Assembly (NCBI GenBank): GCA_963930775.1 | Contig: OZ005689.1 | Location: forward strand, 25,604,058-25,668,057 | Source: Cliona cf. orientalis | Taxonomy: Eukaryota > Porifera > Demospongiae > Clionaida > Clionaidae | Direction of reading: 5' to 3' | DNA: 64,000 bases | Part shown: positions 10,498-23,194 of the stretch, in pieces | How the letters are laid out: the number at the start of each line of letters is the position of its first letter | How positions within the stretch are numbered: position 1 is the stretch's first letter | Translations under genes and position numbers: made by a program | The notes under the pieces: model-generated | Told to the model about the DNA's origin: nothing | Seen by the model: the letters and a program-made list of their open reading frames with translations, nothing else | Database searches by the model: none

Positions 10498-11275
10498 GAT
10501 ACAGTATCACCATGCAAGCACTCGATCCATTATGGTCACAATCACACTATGGTACGTACACTCACGTTAATATGTTGAATAATAAAACTTGGATGAACTG
10601 TTGAAATTTCCAACACAAATCTCTGTAGAAATCAGCACAACACGTAACAGACCATACACCTGTACATGTACCTTGAGTTTCAGAAAATTGTAGCAATAAT
10701 AATATATTATGGATGCACCCACAATTGACAGTAACCCAGTATTGTTCTGCAGACCTCTAAATGACCACCCCCAAATAAGATGGATACCCTTCTCACAAAA
10801 TGACTACACCCTCCATAATTATGATACTAATATACCCCCATACACATGCTGAGCTAGTGAACAGCACCAGGAACACATTACCAGCTCACATGCACAAGGG
10901 ATAAAGTAATTGGTTTTGTCCGTCTGTCTGCCTGTCTGCCTGTCACCACAAAATCGCCAGATCTGGACATCTACATATAGGCATCTGAGCGACTAGTAAA
11001 TATGACAAATCCATACAAGTCGTCCAAAATTTGTCTTCATTATGCGGTTTGGCAAGGCCCATGAGCATCGTAAACACTGCGTCTTTGTTGGCGACACCTA
11101 TCGACTCGACCCATCCACTGCAGGCCATGTGTATACGTCAGCTGCATACGTACATGTATGCACACTACTGTGCAGCTCTCATTTGTATGCAAACAGATGT
11201 GAATGCAGATGCAATGTGCGACGGGTATGTGTTCTATAAAGCTCAAGTTGTTTCGTAGTGCACTGGGAATGGGCA
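10498..11275. other. no recognisable gene
   Basis: A/T-rich sequence with several short open frames on both strands but no domain, splice chain or repeat structure. A short tandem CTGTCTGCCTGTCTGCCTGT lies near 10925. Confidence 0.4.
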
Positions 11276-11337
11276 AGATTATGCGTGACCCCGCCCCTCA
11301 CGTAGCACATGGGCGGGAAACATTGCAAATGTGTGGT
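11276..11337 (+). repeat. fragment of the 8728 MITE middle
   Basis: CCCCGCCCCTCACGTAGCAC followed by a GGGCGGGAAA-like segment and ATTGCAAATG repeats 8873-8920 with few changes. It shows that this module is dispersed, either as a solo fragment or as part of another element. Confidence 0.65.
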
Positions 11338-11482
11338 AGCAAGATTATTCCTGCCTTTGACTTGAAAGGCTTCATGCTGGTATTAGGCAATATTATTAGG
11401 CCCTGTCAGCTTAGTTACCTATATGGTGAGCAAGATTATTCCTGCCTTTGACTTGAGCTGATATTAGGCAATATTATCAGGC
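11338..11482 (+). repeat. two-unit tandem repeat, about 90 bp
   Basis: GCAAGATTATTCCTGCCTTT and the following GACTTGA plus TATTAGGCAATATTAT block occur twice in tandem (from about 11338 and 11429). The second unit is slightly shorter. No function is evident. Confidence 0.7.
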
Positions 11483-11749
11483 CATGTCAGCAGATCTGAT
11501 TCACAATATGCAGGAGTGTCATCATGGAGTGAATGATGTTGCACAGCTCTGAGACTAAGATTACAGGCCTTGAAGTTGCTGGTCCAAAGGAAACTCATTG
11601 CTATTCATAATCCAGTCAGCCGTTCACTTCCGGGCTACAAGTGTGTATAGGCTCTGCGGGATTTACACAAATAAGTGGTGCTGTACGTACAATTCCCCAT
11701 AGCCTTACCAACTAACTAGCAAGTAGCGGAAACGTTTCTGGAGAGACTT

Positions 11750-12930
11750 TTTTCACCCAGCATTTTCAATGGGATCGGCAAGTTGAAAGGAGTGGAAATA
11801 AAGCTCCACATCGACCAGTCAGTACCCCCTGTTGCTCAGCAAGCCTGACGAATTCCATTCCATCTACGAAAGAAAATTTGAGAAGAGCTGGACCATCTGG
11901 AACGGCAAGGAATTATTGAAAAGGTAGACGGTCCGACGCCATTTGTGTCCCCTGTGGTGGTTACCCCAAAGAAAAATGGTGATGTGCGCATCTGTGTTGG
12001 CTAACAAAGCAATCAACCTGGAACGACACCACACCAACCGCAGATGATTTGATCCACATCCTGAACGGAGCAATGGTGTTCTCCAAGTTGGATCTCAGGG
12101 CTGGATACCACCAACTCACCTTAGCCCCCAAGAGTCGCTACATCACAACCTTTGCCACTGACAAAGGACTCCGTCGGTACGTTCGACTGAATTTTGGAAT
12201 GAATTCCGCTAGCGAGCTTTTTTCAAAAAGCGATCAGCGATCTGCTCCGTGACATCCCCGGAACTCTGAATATCAGTGACGATGTCATAGTTTTTGGCAA
12301 AATACAGGAAGAGCATGATGCTGCACTCAAGGCAGTGTTCCAAATGTTTGCAGAGGTCAACCTGACTTTGAACAAGAAAAAGTGCGAATTCAACAAAAAG
12401 AGCATCACATTCTTTGGGTTCGTGTTCTCAGGACAAGGGATTTCTCCTGATCCCAAGAAAGTGGAAGCCATAAAAAAGCCACCAACAACAACCAGTGGTG
12501 TGAGAAGCTTCCTTGGAATGGCCACATACTGTGCGAAATTTATCCCAAATTTCAGCGACATCTCAGAACCACGAGAGTTGACGAATAAAGATGCCCAATT
12601 TCAGTGGAGTGAGCAACATGAGCAGTCATTCAACAAAATCAAAGAGCTCCTTGCAAGTGCTAAAGTAATTGCCTACTTTGACCCGAAAAAAGAAACTGAG
12701 CTAATCACTGATGCCTCTCCCTCAGGATTGTCTGCCATCCTGATGCAGAACACACCAAGACAAGAGTATAGACGAATAGTTGCATATGCCAGTCGATCTC
12801 TCACCGATGTTCAAAGACGCTATTCTCAGACAGAAAGAGAAGCATTGGCAATTGTCTGGGCAGTCGAGAGACTTCATCTCTACCTCTTTGGTGGTCATTT
12901 TTATTTGATCAGACTGCAAGCCTGTTCACC
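11750..12930 (+). pseudogene. reverse transcriptase and RNase H remnant
   Basis: RT starts with a LFNGIGKLK-like segment followed by VDGPTPFVSPVVV and PKKNGDVRIC. FSKLDLRAGYHQL and YVRLNFGMNSASE follow. The catalytic YxDD region is represented by ISDDVIVFG after a frameshift near 12235. The thumb and connection segment (KCEFNKKSITFFGFVFS, VRSFLGMATYCAKF) leads into RNase H with ELITDASPSGLSAIL and SQTEREALAIVWAVE. At least four breaks separate these blocks, including stops near 11847 and 12001. This is established Ty3/gypsy architecture; the copy cannot make one protein. Confidence 0.8.
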
Positions 12931-13099
12931 TGATCTTTGGCAACCCCAAATCCAAACCACCGCCTCGCATTGAACGCTGGAACTTGCAACTCCATGGTTA
13001 CAATTTTGAAGTCATGCACACCGAAGGAAGCCAAAATCCATCTGACTTCTTATTCAGCCTCGAGGAGAATGACAAGCAAGGTACTCTGGCGGAAGAGTA

Positions 13100-14485
13100 T
13101 ATCAACTTTCTCACATCGGCAGCAGCTAGCTGAAATCCAACAAGCAACGGCACAAGATGTCACCATGCAATGTTTAGCCTATCTCATTCGCACCCAGTCG
13201 TGGAGAAACATGGACAAGCTACCACAAAAATTTCAAGATGCTGATCTAACAGAGCTGAATCATTTCAAACAAGTCCGACACGAACTAACAGTCAACGGCC
13301 CAACGAACATCATCATCCTACGAGACAGACGCATAATTGTACCTGCAGCTCTTCGAGACAAAGCTATCTCAATAGCACACGAGGGTCACCAAGGCTTGAA
13401 GACAAAACAACTGTTACGTGAAAGGATTTGGTTCCAAGAATCAATGACACTGTCAAGAAGATGATCGATAAGTGCATGGCATGCCAAGCAAATGGTCCCA
13501 GTAATCATCCAGACCCCTTCCAGATGTCTCCTTTACCGCCTGATCCTTGGAACACAGTTCACATGGACTTCGGTGGTCCATTTCCCTCAGGAGAGTACTT
13601 ACTCGTTGTCATTGACGCATACTCACGATTCCCTGAGGTTGAGATTGTTCGCACATCTGCCGCCTGTATCATCCCAAAGTTGGACAGAATATTCTCAACG
13701 AGTGGTGAGAAGTGACAATGGTCCTCCCTTTACGAGTGAAGAAATCAAGGAGTACATGCATAAGAACAGAATTTATCGCAGAGTAACTCCACTTTGGCCT
13801 CAAGCCAATTCTGAAGCTGAGAATTTTGTGAAACCCCTCAACAAAGCGATTCATTCAGCCCATGTAGAGAGAAGGTAAGGTGTGGAGAAAACATCTCTAC
13901 AAATTTTTGCTCAACTATCGGACAACACCACATAGCACAACTGGATTTGCACCATCAGAATTGCTTTTCAATCGAAAAGTTCGAAATAAACGTCCACAGC
14001 TAATATCTGAACACACCAACCAGTCTGACCTAGGTGCAAAGGTGAAGGAAAATGACGATAGAGCTAAAATTAAGATGAAGATGTAGGCTGACATAAGAGT
14101 GAGAGCAAAGATATCCACTATCAAGGTTGGTGATATAGTACTTGCTCGACAGCGAAAGCACAATAAGCTCTCAACACGTTTCGATCCGGTACCTTTTCAA
14201 GTGGTGCGTCTAAATGGAACAATGGTCACGGCATGTCGTAATGGCAAGTATATCACTCGTAATGTGTCTCATTTCAAAGTGATAGACACGGAGATACAGG
14301 AAGATGACGATGAGGAGGAAGACTATTTAGTCTCAAGACCGACTTCAAATTCAAACACTCCAGATAATAATGTAAACCCTCCTCAAAACGAACTGAGAAG
14401 ATCGACCCGTAATTGTAGACAAGTCGATCGCTTTGGTCGGAACATTTATGGACATTTATTTGTGCTTTGTTTTCAGTCAGAGTAA
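13100..14485 (+). pseudogene. Ty3/gypsy integrase remnant
   Basis: The zinc-binding HHCC region appears as HEGHQGLKTKQLL then CMACQ, with a frame change near 13440. The catalytic core shows the first Asp in VHMDFGGPFPSGEYLLVV, the second in RSDNGPPFTS (after a shift near 13700) and the Glu in PQANSEAENFVK. A further shift near 13875 leads to LLNYRTTPHSTTGFAPSELL, a typical gypsy motif, and a basic C-terminal segment with IKVGDIVLARQRK. An acidic tail and RRSTRNCR precede the stop at 14483-14485. The breaks make it non-functional. Confidence 0.8.
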
Positions 14486-15659
14486 AAGGAAGATGTAATG
14501 TTACTTGTATCACTCACCATATCATTTATGTATGCACACATGTAATCACGTGTTACGTCACATGATCTCCTGTATTGATTATGTAATAATGATTCATGCC
14601 ATGTGTTAAAGAAGTACATCTAAAGTGTAGCTAGCTGCGTGTGTATCCAAACTGATCTAGCTCACAATATTGATAGCTAGACACTACAAGTACATGGTTG
14701 CATGTACAGTTGTAGGTGAAACAATATGAATCATACATGAACAGCTGTGTAGAATTGTAGCTCTACATTCAAAGTAGGATTTCATTCTTCTGGAGCAGTC
14801 TACAAAGGTTAATGCACATAATGCTTCAAAAATGCTTCTTTACATACATGTATATACAGTGTATATTATTATTATATATACACACCTGAACAGAACAAAT
14901 GACCACAAGGTTCAACTGGATGCAAGGTGTGATCTTCATCACACATCAAACACACAGCTGCAAAACTTCACGTTTCCCTACATATAATTGTAATAATACA
15001 GTGTAATGTACAATACAAAATTTAAATACCGTGCAGCTCCATAGCGGATAACAATCAAGCGACTGTTTTATGAAGTGGCACACACGCCTACATATCTAAC
15101 TATTTATTGTTGTATGCTTCTTCCATTGGAGATTATCGCTCCTTTATATGTATGCATCTTGTCCATCCAAACTTATGTGAGCCAAAATGATGCTCATATC
15201 CTACAACCATAGGGAATACCACTGTAAAAATGAGATAGTCACCAAATATTTGCGAAAACCTTGCCAAAATAGTCACTGAAATTGGGAGGTGAAGGATCAG
15301 CACTTTTTATGATCACTACTTTTTATTAGTGATGTTCACCACTATGTTTTATTACTAATATTTTCACATCATCTACATATAAATTTACTCTAGTTACATC
15401 ACTTGTTCTGCATGGAATACAATACAGAGATATAGTAACAATGTCATAAGAATTAATGTAGAAATACAGTAGTCGTATACAAGCCAGCTCCAAGGGAGAG
15501 AAATAGTTAAATAACTACCTCCATAATAATGTGAACGTTACGTTTAACAGCTGCTAACGTTGCAACTATTGCCGACAGTCTGGTCTTGTTAGTAGGCTTA
15601 TTGCAATTCAGAAAAACAACTTCAAAGTAGCTATACAAATTATTGTATCCTTCAGTGTA
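14486..15659. other. possible 3' LTR of the gypsy element, otherwise nothing recognisable
   Basis: Sequence starting TGTAATGTTACTTG near 14494 could be a 3' LTR, but there is no 5' LTR to compare and no clear end. The remainder is A/T-rich with no supported gene. Confidence 0.3.
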
Positions 15660-16110
15660 ATGCGTGTTATATGCTTAAAAGACACGTAACAGGATCAAAG
15701 GCAATTCTTTGGGTTGAAGAGTGGTAATGGTCACCACCAGTATTATTTCCTTAATTGAATCCAATGTTCTCACGATACAGGGTGAACTCCTTCGACTATC
15801 CTCGACACTATCTCCCTCCTGCTTGTGCAATACTGAACACAGCGAACACCAGCCCACATCTACCACAATGTCATAACTTGCTCGAATTGGTCGATTGGTT
15901 GATTGATTACCCTGATGCTCCATTGTACCACAAAGTCAGCCACTATAATGCCAGGCAATCAAACACAAGGCAACTTATTATCCTGCGAGCCAGAACCCTG
16001 CAGTTTCAGAGATCTTTTTTCCAGATGCAGTCAAGCCTTCCCCCTGATTCCTTTTCTTGCACTTCTCTGCCTATGTTCAAAAAGTCGCTCTGTGGTCATG
16101 ATTAGCCAAA
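15660..16110 (+). pseudogene. C-terminal fragment of a non-LTR (LINE) reverse transcriptase
   Basis: The plus-strand frame reads HYNARQSNTRQLIILRAR then QFQRSFF and SLPPDSF. From memory these match the conserved end of invertebrate LINE polyproteins (a ..TRQSN..RT..FQ.SFFP....LPP pattern). Only the last roughly 100 residues are present and the usual WN motif is missing, so it is a truncated or diverged relic. The frame is lost shortly before the element inserted at 16141. Confidence 0.5.
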
Positions 16111-16140
16111 CTTTTGTTATCCTCCTTTCTGTTCTTATAT

Positions 16141-18034
16141 GTGACCCGCTATGCAAAAACAGACCACTCGCGATTTTTCATGAAAATCGCGTTTTGGGTA
16201 TAGGTCGACGCAGAATTTACTGTAGAGTTCAACGGTCAAAGAGCCAGCCTCTAAAACGCTTCCTAAGCCAAGTTATGGCCAAAAAATTGTACACGGGTCA
16301 CCCATGCCTCAGTTCACAATTTTTCAACAAACGGAGAGTTTTGTACGTACATAGCTCAACATTCAATGTTTCCGTATACGCTCCGTATTACACCACGCGG
16401 TTAACGCCATAATGAATTTGCCGGGAAAGATGGCCACAGAGAGAGCGCCAGTACAGCAGTCCTGGTCTTAGGGAGAAGATATCAAGAGAAGCGATGGACT
16501 CTACACTTCATAAGTTGTCTATGATTGTTCTTATAGCTAAGGCTGCATGTAATAAACACCCCTGGGTGTGATTCAACATGAAGTACTTCTGGCAAAGTAC
16601 GAAGGAGTCAGATAGCCATTCGTAGCTGTGAATTTACTAGCTAGCTGTGTGCGCTGTTTGGTATGAGCTACGGTTGTGAAAAGCTCAGTATACCTTTGTT
16701 GTAGAAAATGTAATTTTGAAGGCTCTGTACTGCGCTGTGCAGGTTATTATACCTTTGTTGTAGAAAATGAAGGCTCTGTACTGCGCTGTGAGTCTACCAA
16801 CTGACTGGTGTGATGCTCTCACTGTGAGAATGAGTCTGCTCATTGTTTAAGATTTGGAAAGCTAAGGTACATGTATAGTAAACAGGAGAGTTTGTGTGCA
16901 TGTTGAAGAGTGTGCGTGTGCATGTATGATGTACTTGTAGAAATTGGGGGGAGGGGGAAGGAGAGAAGGGCTTAAAGCCAGCGACAAACATGAGGAAGGA
17001 GAGTCGACTAGTTTTGCATGAGATCGTATATGGTGGGAAAGGTACGTATCCGAGCTGGCACATTTGAGCTGGGGTTTGTGTGGATGTCAACGAGGATAGT
17101 GGTTGTAGACTCAACAGTGATTCTGAGACTGATACATTGACAAGGTCTTCTCAGTAGCTGTTTATGAAGTTTGCTGCACAGGTACTAGTTCCTTCATCCT
17201 TGTCCATAACCGTACAAGTAACATGCATGTCGAATTATCCGTGAATGTACATGTATGTCCATGTAATTTACCTCGGTATTTACCTGTACCTCCTCTCTCT
17301 CTTTCTCTCTTTCACTCTCTCTCTCTCTCTCTCTCTGTCCCCCCCCTCTCCCCCCTTTCCATCTATCTCTTTCTCTCTTCCCCGCCCCCCTCCCTCTTAG
17401 ATTCTCCGAGTCTTCAGACAGCTCAAGGCACTGTTGTGCTCAAGGCTCCCTCAGGCAGGACTGGGCTGCTGCTGTTGAGCTCTGCTGGTCTACATAGATA
17501 GTTAGGCATTGATATTGATTTTAGTAAACAATTCAATTCAGTATTATGACAGTGTATTATATGATTAGGGGGTGGGGTGGATGGGTGGGACCATAGATAA
17601 TAGAGGAGGGACTGTCTTCTTGATTGACTTCTGGTGCCGTCGATCGTGGAGTCGAGGGTGAGCGGCTGCTCTGTGTAGGATCGAAAGCAAGACAAGGGCC
17701 TCGAGTCGGCCACTACTGACTTACTGTGCTATGCTAGCTCGCTAAGCGCGGGTATCGTCATGGTGATCGACCGCGACTTGTAGATTATAATAGATCGATA
17801 ACACTGTAGGTCCGTTCACGTAGCTAGCTAAAACTGAACGCCATTTTTTCGAGTGGTACACACACTGAACAAGCTCGGATTGCGCTGAAATTTTATAAAT
17901 GGATGGGCAAAGGACTATACTTTCAGAATATCCAAAAAAATAAAATTCGAAAAAAAACGTTGAGTTGAGTATCGAACCCCCTACTGCAAAATCATATTTT
18001 AGCGCGAGTGGTCGGTTTTTCCATAGCAGGTCAC
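16141..18034. mobile_element. 1.9 kb non-autonomous TIR element, copy 1
   Basis: The left end is GTGACCCGCTATGCAAAAAC and the right end, read on the other strand, begins GTGACCTGCTATGGAAAAAC. Both flanks are ATAT (16137-16140 and 18035-18038), a 4-bp target duplication. The interior has no long open frame. It holds a CT-rich tract (17295-17400) and a partial internal duplication near 16670-16790. A close relative lies at 47831-49759 and a diverged fragment at 45765-46080. It shares the GTGACC terminus with the 0.65 kb elements, so one transposase may have moved both. Confidence 0.85.
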
Positions 18035-18477
18035 ATATAGTGTTTTATCTCTGCTTGTCACTTTTTGTGGAGTTAATATGCTCTAAACCTTATGGTTACT
18101 GTAACCTGCTGTTTGACATATTTGGAAACTCCTTCATGTTAATGGCTCTAGTTGTTTGTGTGAATTCATCATCGACCTGAAATTTCTTAGGTGAGCTTTT
18201 TATTTGGCAGTTGACCATGGATATAGCTTCTTGCTTAGCAAGGGATGAATTCTAAGCTCTTTATTTTGGGTCAAACTAAACTAAACAAAGGTTTTTTCCA
18301 TCTGATAGCTGACCGTAGAAATATTACTTATTTTCATCCTTTTTGCTCCTTTTTATTGGAGATAATTGAGTGATCACACCATGGACTATAGCGTTTAACC
18401 TTTGTTTTGCATCAGATACTAATGGCTAATGAATTTTTGATGCTGTTGACTGGGAGGAAATTTTTAAGATTAATAAA
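18035..18477. other. no recognisable gene
   Basis: The old target sequence downstream of the 1.9 kb element. No frame with domain content was found. Confidence 0.35.
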
Positions 18478-19470
18478 ATGAAAATGTTGGATAAAATTGC
18501 TGAGCTAAACCTGACATTTGAAATTGAAAGTCGAAGAAATGATTTAGAAAGGGACAATTTGCAGACAGAGAGACAGCAATTGAGTCAAGCTCAACTAAGA
18601 CTTGAGTAGGAGAGGTCAGAAAGAAGACTTTTCGAGTGGGAGAAGCAACAAGCAGGGTTTCATTTAGAGGGGGGCGGGAGGGGTCACTCACCCCCCGCCT
18701 TGGAAGCTGGCTGCCCCCCCTTGAGAGTAGCTACCATTCATACATGCAATACATGCACAAGTAAAAGATTTAAACGGTGAAAGTGTCCAAAGCGGCAGTT
18801 TTGCTCATTTTTAAGCCATTAATTAGCTAAAGTTTCACGCTACGCGCGGTATGAGACACATCCCACATCCTTGCAACATTTGACTTGAAATAGAGGGGAA
18901 CCAGTGGATATTATTGACAGACATTCCCCATCTGAGTGCTTAGAAGCCACCAGAAACAGTCTCAGAGGTTGAAACATTAAAAAAGTTTCCTGGGGGGAGC
19001 ATACTCCCAGACCCCACTATATTATAATGAAGTTAATGAGCACAACGTCATTCTTCACGGATAGAAAAACATACTATAGTCTTTGCCCCCCCTTAACTCT
19101 GGATTGTCGCGTTTGCCCCCCTTGACAAAAATGCTAAATGAAACCCTGACAAGTAGAGGCAGAAAAGACAAGAGTTGCATGGCAAAGTTGTCAACTTGAA
19201 GAGCAGAGGCACGAGGAGGAAAAGGAAGAATATGAATATGCTAAGTAGTAGTTGAATATAAAAAACGACCATTGATGAAACGTTAGAAAAGAAGAGAAGA
19301 ATGAATCGTGCAGCAGGGCTTGGAGAAGGAAAGCAGAGTAATGAACAATTGCAGAAGGAAATACTGGGCTTAAACAAGGAAAGGAAGATGATGAGAGGAG
19401 GAAGGAGAGAAAGTTAAGAGGAAGAGAAAGTGAGGATAGAGGAGGAATTAAAACTAAGAGTCAGAATTGA
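18478..19470 (+). pseudogene. broken coiled-coil coding remnant split by a MITE
   Basis: From 18478 the plus strand reads a charged Glu/Gln/Leu/Arg-rich peptide (MKMLDKIAELNLTFEIESRR onward) for about 43 codons before TAG. The same style (Glu/Arg/Lys-rich heptad-like) resumes after the inserted element at 18653-19148, again with stops. It could be a coiled-coil gene relic or simply purine-rich sequence. I cannot name a family. Confidence 0.35.
18653..19148. mobile_element. 496-bp MITE with CAGGGTTTCATTTAG ends (hAT-like)
   Basis: The termini CAGGGTTTCATTTAG and CTAAATGAAACCCTG are perfect inverted copies of 15 bp. The flanks show the direct repeat ACAAG (18648-18652 and 19149-19153). Subterminal regions are C-rich near both ends (GGGGGGCGGGAGGGG and GCCCCCCTTG). 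No coding potential. It splits the coiled-coil remnant, so it came later. Confidence 0.85.
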
Positions 19471-19479
19471 ATAGATTGA

Positions 19480-19851
19480 CCTACCTAGTCAGTACAGCCG
19501 CCGTACACGGAGCCCATTGCTATGGGTGCTAATTAGAATTCTCAACCTATATACAGCTAGATTCATCGAACTACTGTACGTTCCCTCACGCTTCTTGGGC
19601 ATCTTAGAACAGTCGCCGATCGTTGTCAACATCGAAATCTGACCCTTGCTCTATCTTTACATTCATTTTGAACGGCTCCGCCCAGGTCCATTTAATTGAT
19701 TTCCGGTTCACGCGTAGTATACGGAAACGCCATACGCAGCCAAGCGCGTGATGTGTCTCAGACTTGAAGGCAGGTTAGCCCTATCCAAATATACAGCTAA
19801 CTAAAATTTCATAGACTGATGAATATGGCGGGTTTTCTCAGATCCGGTCAC
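19480..19851. mobile_element. GTGACC-family 0.65 kb element, left-truncated copy
   Basis: Body sequence from CCTACCTAGTCAGTACAGCC matches the 20702-21349 element on the opposite strand. The right end reads CAGATCCGGTCAC (19839-19851). The left terminus is missing. It abuts the next copy through 4 bases, AAAT. Confidence 0.75.
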
Positions 19852-19855
19852 AAAT

Positions 19856-20576
19856 GTGACCGGATCTGAGAAAACCTGCCATATTCATCAGTTTAAATAT
19901 AGCTACGTAGCTAGTAGATCCCAGTGTGGACCATAAAATGTTTGTTCGAGCTAAGCTGATTGTAAAATTCCAATAGCCGAGTTGACTACAAGCATATTAT
20001 ACGTATGTGTCACATGGCACAAGTCTATAGACAGCTTGAATACTATAAGATGCATCTTTACTGGTTTGGTCACGTTAGTTCGAAAAATGTCAAAGTCCAA
20101 TTTTTGTCGTATTCATGGCAATGAACACTTCTACTAACCTTTGCGAGGTCTACGGAGGCTATAAGTAAGTTATAAAGGCGAAATAAGCCTTCATTCTGAC
20201 CTACCTAGTCTGTACAGCTGCTGTACACGGAGCCCGTTGCTATGGGTGCTAATTAGAATTCTCTACCTAGATACAGCTATATTCACAGCTTTTTAGCTTC
20301 TTGGACATCAAAGAACAATCGGCAACCGTTTCAACATCAAAATTCGACTCTTGCTCGATCTTATGTTAATTTTGAATGGCTCCGCCCATGGCCATTTAAT
20401 TGATTTCCTGTAATTTCTCGATTATTAGGGGTGTGGCGCAATCGCAAACAAAGCGCTGTATCTCCACAACAAAGCACACAATCAGTCTAAAACTTGAATG
20501 TGAGGTAGCTCTGTTAGAGCTTATCATAGATGCATCAAACACAACTTTCATATGGCGGGTTTTCCCAGACAATCAC
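19856..20576. mobile_element. GTGACC-family 0.65 kb element, second copy
   Basis: Starts GTGACCGGATCTGAGAAAAC directly after AAAT and ends near CCCAGACAATCAC, a mutated form of CCGGTCAC. The body repeats the CCTACCTAGTCTGTACAGC block of its neighbour. Together with 19480-19851 it gives two ends facing each other across 4 bases. Confidence 0.7.
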
Positions 20577-20701
20577 ATTTGTTCTGTGTGTCCTTAAACT
20601 TTGTATGAGTAGTACTACTAGTGTCTCTCATTCAATGAATGCATGAATGATACGCTGTCGCATGCATGCAATGGTATCACATATCTCTTAATAGATAAAT
20701 T

Positions 20702-21349
20702 GTGACCGGATTTGGGAATACCCTCCGTATGGGATTTTTTTCAGTTTGATGAATGGTTGATAAGCTCTAGCATAGAGCTAACCCGCGTTCAAGTCTTAGG
20801 CCGATTGCGCGCTTCGTTGTGGAGATACAGCGCTTTGTTTATGATCGCGCCACACCCCCAATAATCGAGAAATTCCGGTGTAAAGGCGTTGCTATGCACG
20901 CGTATGGCATTTCCGCATACTACGCATGACCCGGAAATCAATTAAATGGACCTGGGCGGAGCAGTTCGAAATGAACGTAAAGATCGAGCAAGAGTTGAAC
21001 TTTGTTGTTGACAACGACAGCCAATTGTTCTTAGATGCCCAAGAAGCTAAAAAGGTGAGCGAACGTACAGTAGATCGATGAATCTAGGTAGAGAATTCTA
21101 ATTACCGCCCATAGCAACGGCTCCATGTACGGTGGCTGTGCCGACTAGGTGGGTCAAAATGAAGGCTTATTTCGCCTTCGTATCGCACGACTAGCCTCCG
21201 TAGAAGACGGCAACAGTTAGAAGACGGGTTGTTCGACATGTATATGACAAAATCTGGACTTTGACAAATTTGGACCTGAGCTACTAAAAACGCGCATTGC
21301 GCGAATCGCGCGCGGATCCCATATAGAGGGTTTTCCCAAATCCGGTCAC
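20702..21349. mobile_element. GTGACC-family 0.65 kb element, complete copy
   Basis: The left end GTGACCGGATTTGGGAATAC and right end CCCAAATCCGGTCAC are inverted. The flanks are AATT at 20698-20701 and 21350-21353, a 4-bp duplication. No open frame is long enough for a transposase, so the element is non-autonomous. Relatives lie at 36084-36742 (same orientation) and 37817-38487 (opposite). Confidence 0.88.
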
Positions 21350-21353
21350 AATT

Positions 21354-23190
21354 GGGGATTGTGGGGCAATGAGAACTAGAGTAACAGTAACTGAAAAAAC
21401 CAATACAAAGAAACACACTAGCACACATGGATACAAACATTAAACATGACAGTAATACATTCCTCTGGGTGGAATCAGATTGTGACTCGATGTATATGCA
21501 CAAAATTCGCCTGGGATGGGCCAAATGAAGGATATGTGGCCAACATACCCACGGAAAAAAACCCTCTAAAAAACCTCAGAGAGGAAAATTGTGAGGGAAA
21601 AACCAACATAAAAGCATCCCAGGGGCTAGCATAGACTTGAGTGTTCCTTACAGGTCCAGGATTCGGGTCGGGGCGTCCACCTGGCATGCCGGTCCTCCAG
21701 GGTGCAAATGGTGATGGAGAACCTGTATCTGTGAGCTAGATATAGTGCTCGAGGGGGATAGAGCATAAATATAGAACAAATGTTACATGATTGATAACTT
21801 GCCAGCTTCCAGTAGGGAAAAGGTTTCGAGGTAGTCACGATTTAATAGCCTACCTGTAGACTCATAGCAACTCAGGAATGTAATATTACTTCTGTTTGCA
21901 GTATTCTGCAAGTACCAGTCCCGCCCTGCTAATCTAGTATGCAACCTCCTACTACTAGATTTTTCTCTTGATCAATGATAATTTCATTGAGCATGCATTG
22001 TTGAGATCCATAATATTATGTGCACCTGCGCAATGAAAAGAAATACTATAGTACTTATTGATACACTGGGTGGATATGGAGTTTTTGGACTTAAGTATAC
22101 AATCTTCACCTAAGACTCCACAGGCATCTATATCTAGGACTTAATACTTCACCTATTACTTACTTGTTAACCAGCTAGTCAGTAATGCTTGATAATACAA
22201 CAGTATTGTCACAATTCGGGACTTCAATTTCATCTAGTAATCTATCACTAATTACCCCGCGTACACGCATGCGCAGCAAGGGGTAAAGCAATCGGTTTAT
22301 CCATCATCTGTTGTCTATCAGCATAAAAATCGGCAAATCTCAACATCTAAGCGAAAGCAGGATCAATGTAAGACAGCGAACCAACACCTTATGTCTCGTT
22401 ATTAACCATAGGCAGTACCCAGGGAAGATACAAATCGTGCAAGTGTATTGACCACGCCTACATCGGACACACCCACCTGGTACCTTATGAAGTCTATTGC
22501 GCATGCTCGAGCTTCATGCTTCTGTCATTTGTGACCATGGACATCAGAAGAGAACGAAAACGTTCATGCATGAGTAGCAAGGGATTAAAATTCAAAGAAT
22601 AGAGGCCTCTAAGAAGAAGCACGGCCATGGGTGATATTGCCATGGCACACGGGGTATTGCTCTACGAGTTCTAGTTTCTATTTAAAGTGCAGTTTAGTGT
22701 TTCGTCTAGTGTAGTACAGCTGAAGGACCATATTAGAATAGAAGCCGCACCCCGATTAGGTACCCTCTAATCATAAAACACATGCACAAACACAATTGGG
22801 TGTGACCACAGTTGCAAGCTGTTGATAGTCACAGGCAAAAGCATACAAGACTAGGGAGTCTCAGGGGATAGTGACACAGGGCAGGGCAAGTGCATTGCTT
22901 GTGGCCAACATCTGATGTCTTTTTCACACTGCTAATATTAATAATGTATGATGATGATCTTACATACACATAGATGTGACGAGTACCCCTGCACGAGGAC
23001 AGTGTTCAAAAGAAAGCTCGTCTTGATCGACCTGCCAAGTCTGGTGCATGTACATCATCCGTGCATTTGGTAAATTTATCATCATAATTATATTCGTATG
23101 ATTGTGTACAATGACATTGAAGGGATTAAACTACCAGCAATATTCTTGTAGTTACAATATTATAATGATGTCTTTATTATGTTATAACAA
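21354..23190. other. no recognisable gene
   Basis: About 1.8 kb with only short open frames and no domain content. It ends at the start of the piggyBac-type element at about 23195. Confidence 0.4.
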
Positions 23191-23194
23191 GTTT

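Larger units (their letters stand above)
11750..14485 (+). mobile_element. 5'-truncated Ty3/gypsy LTR retrotransposon, pol region
   Basis: Plus-strand remnants appear in the order reverse transcriptase, RNase H, integrase, as in Ty3/gypsy (Metaviridae) elements. Several frameshifts and stops split the frame. No gag or protease was found upstream, and no 5' LTR matches the sequence after the pol gene. A TGTAATGTTACTTG segment starting near 14494 could open a 3' LTR, but without a partner this cannot be shown. The copy is dead. Confidence 0.8.

Noticed and set aside
11750..14485. Intact retrovirus-like element
   Set aside because: Multiple frameshifts and stops, no gag, no paired LTRs.
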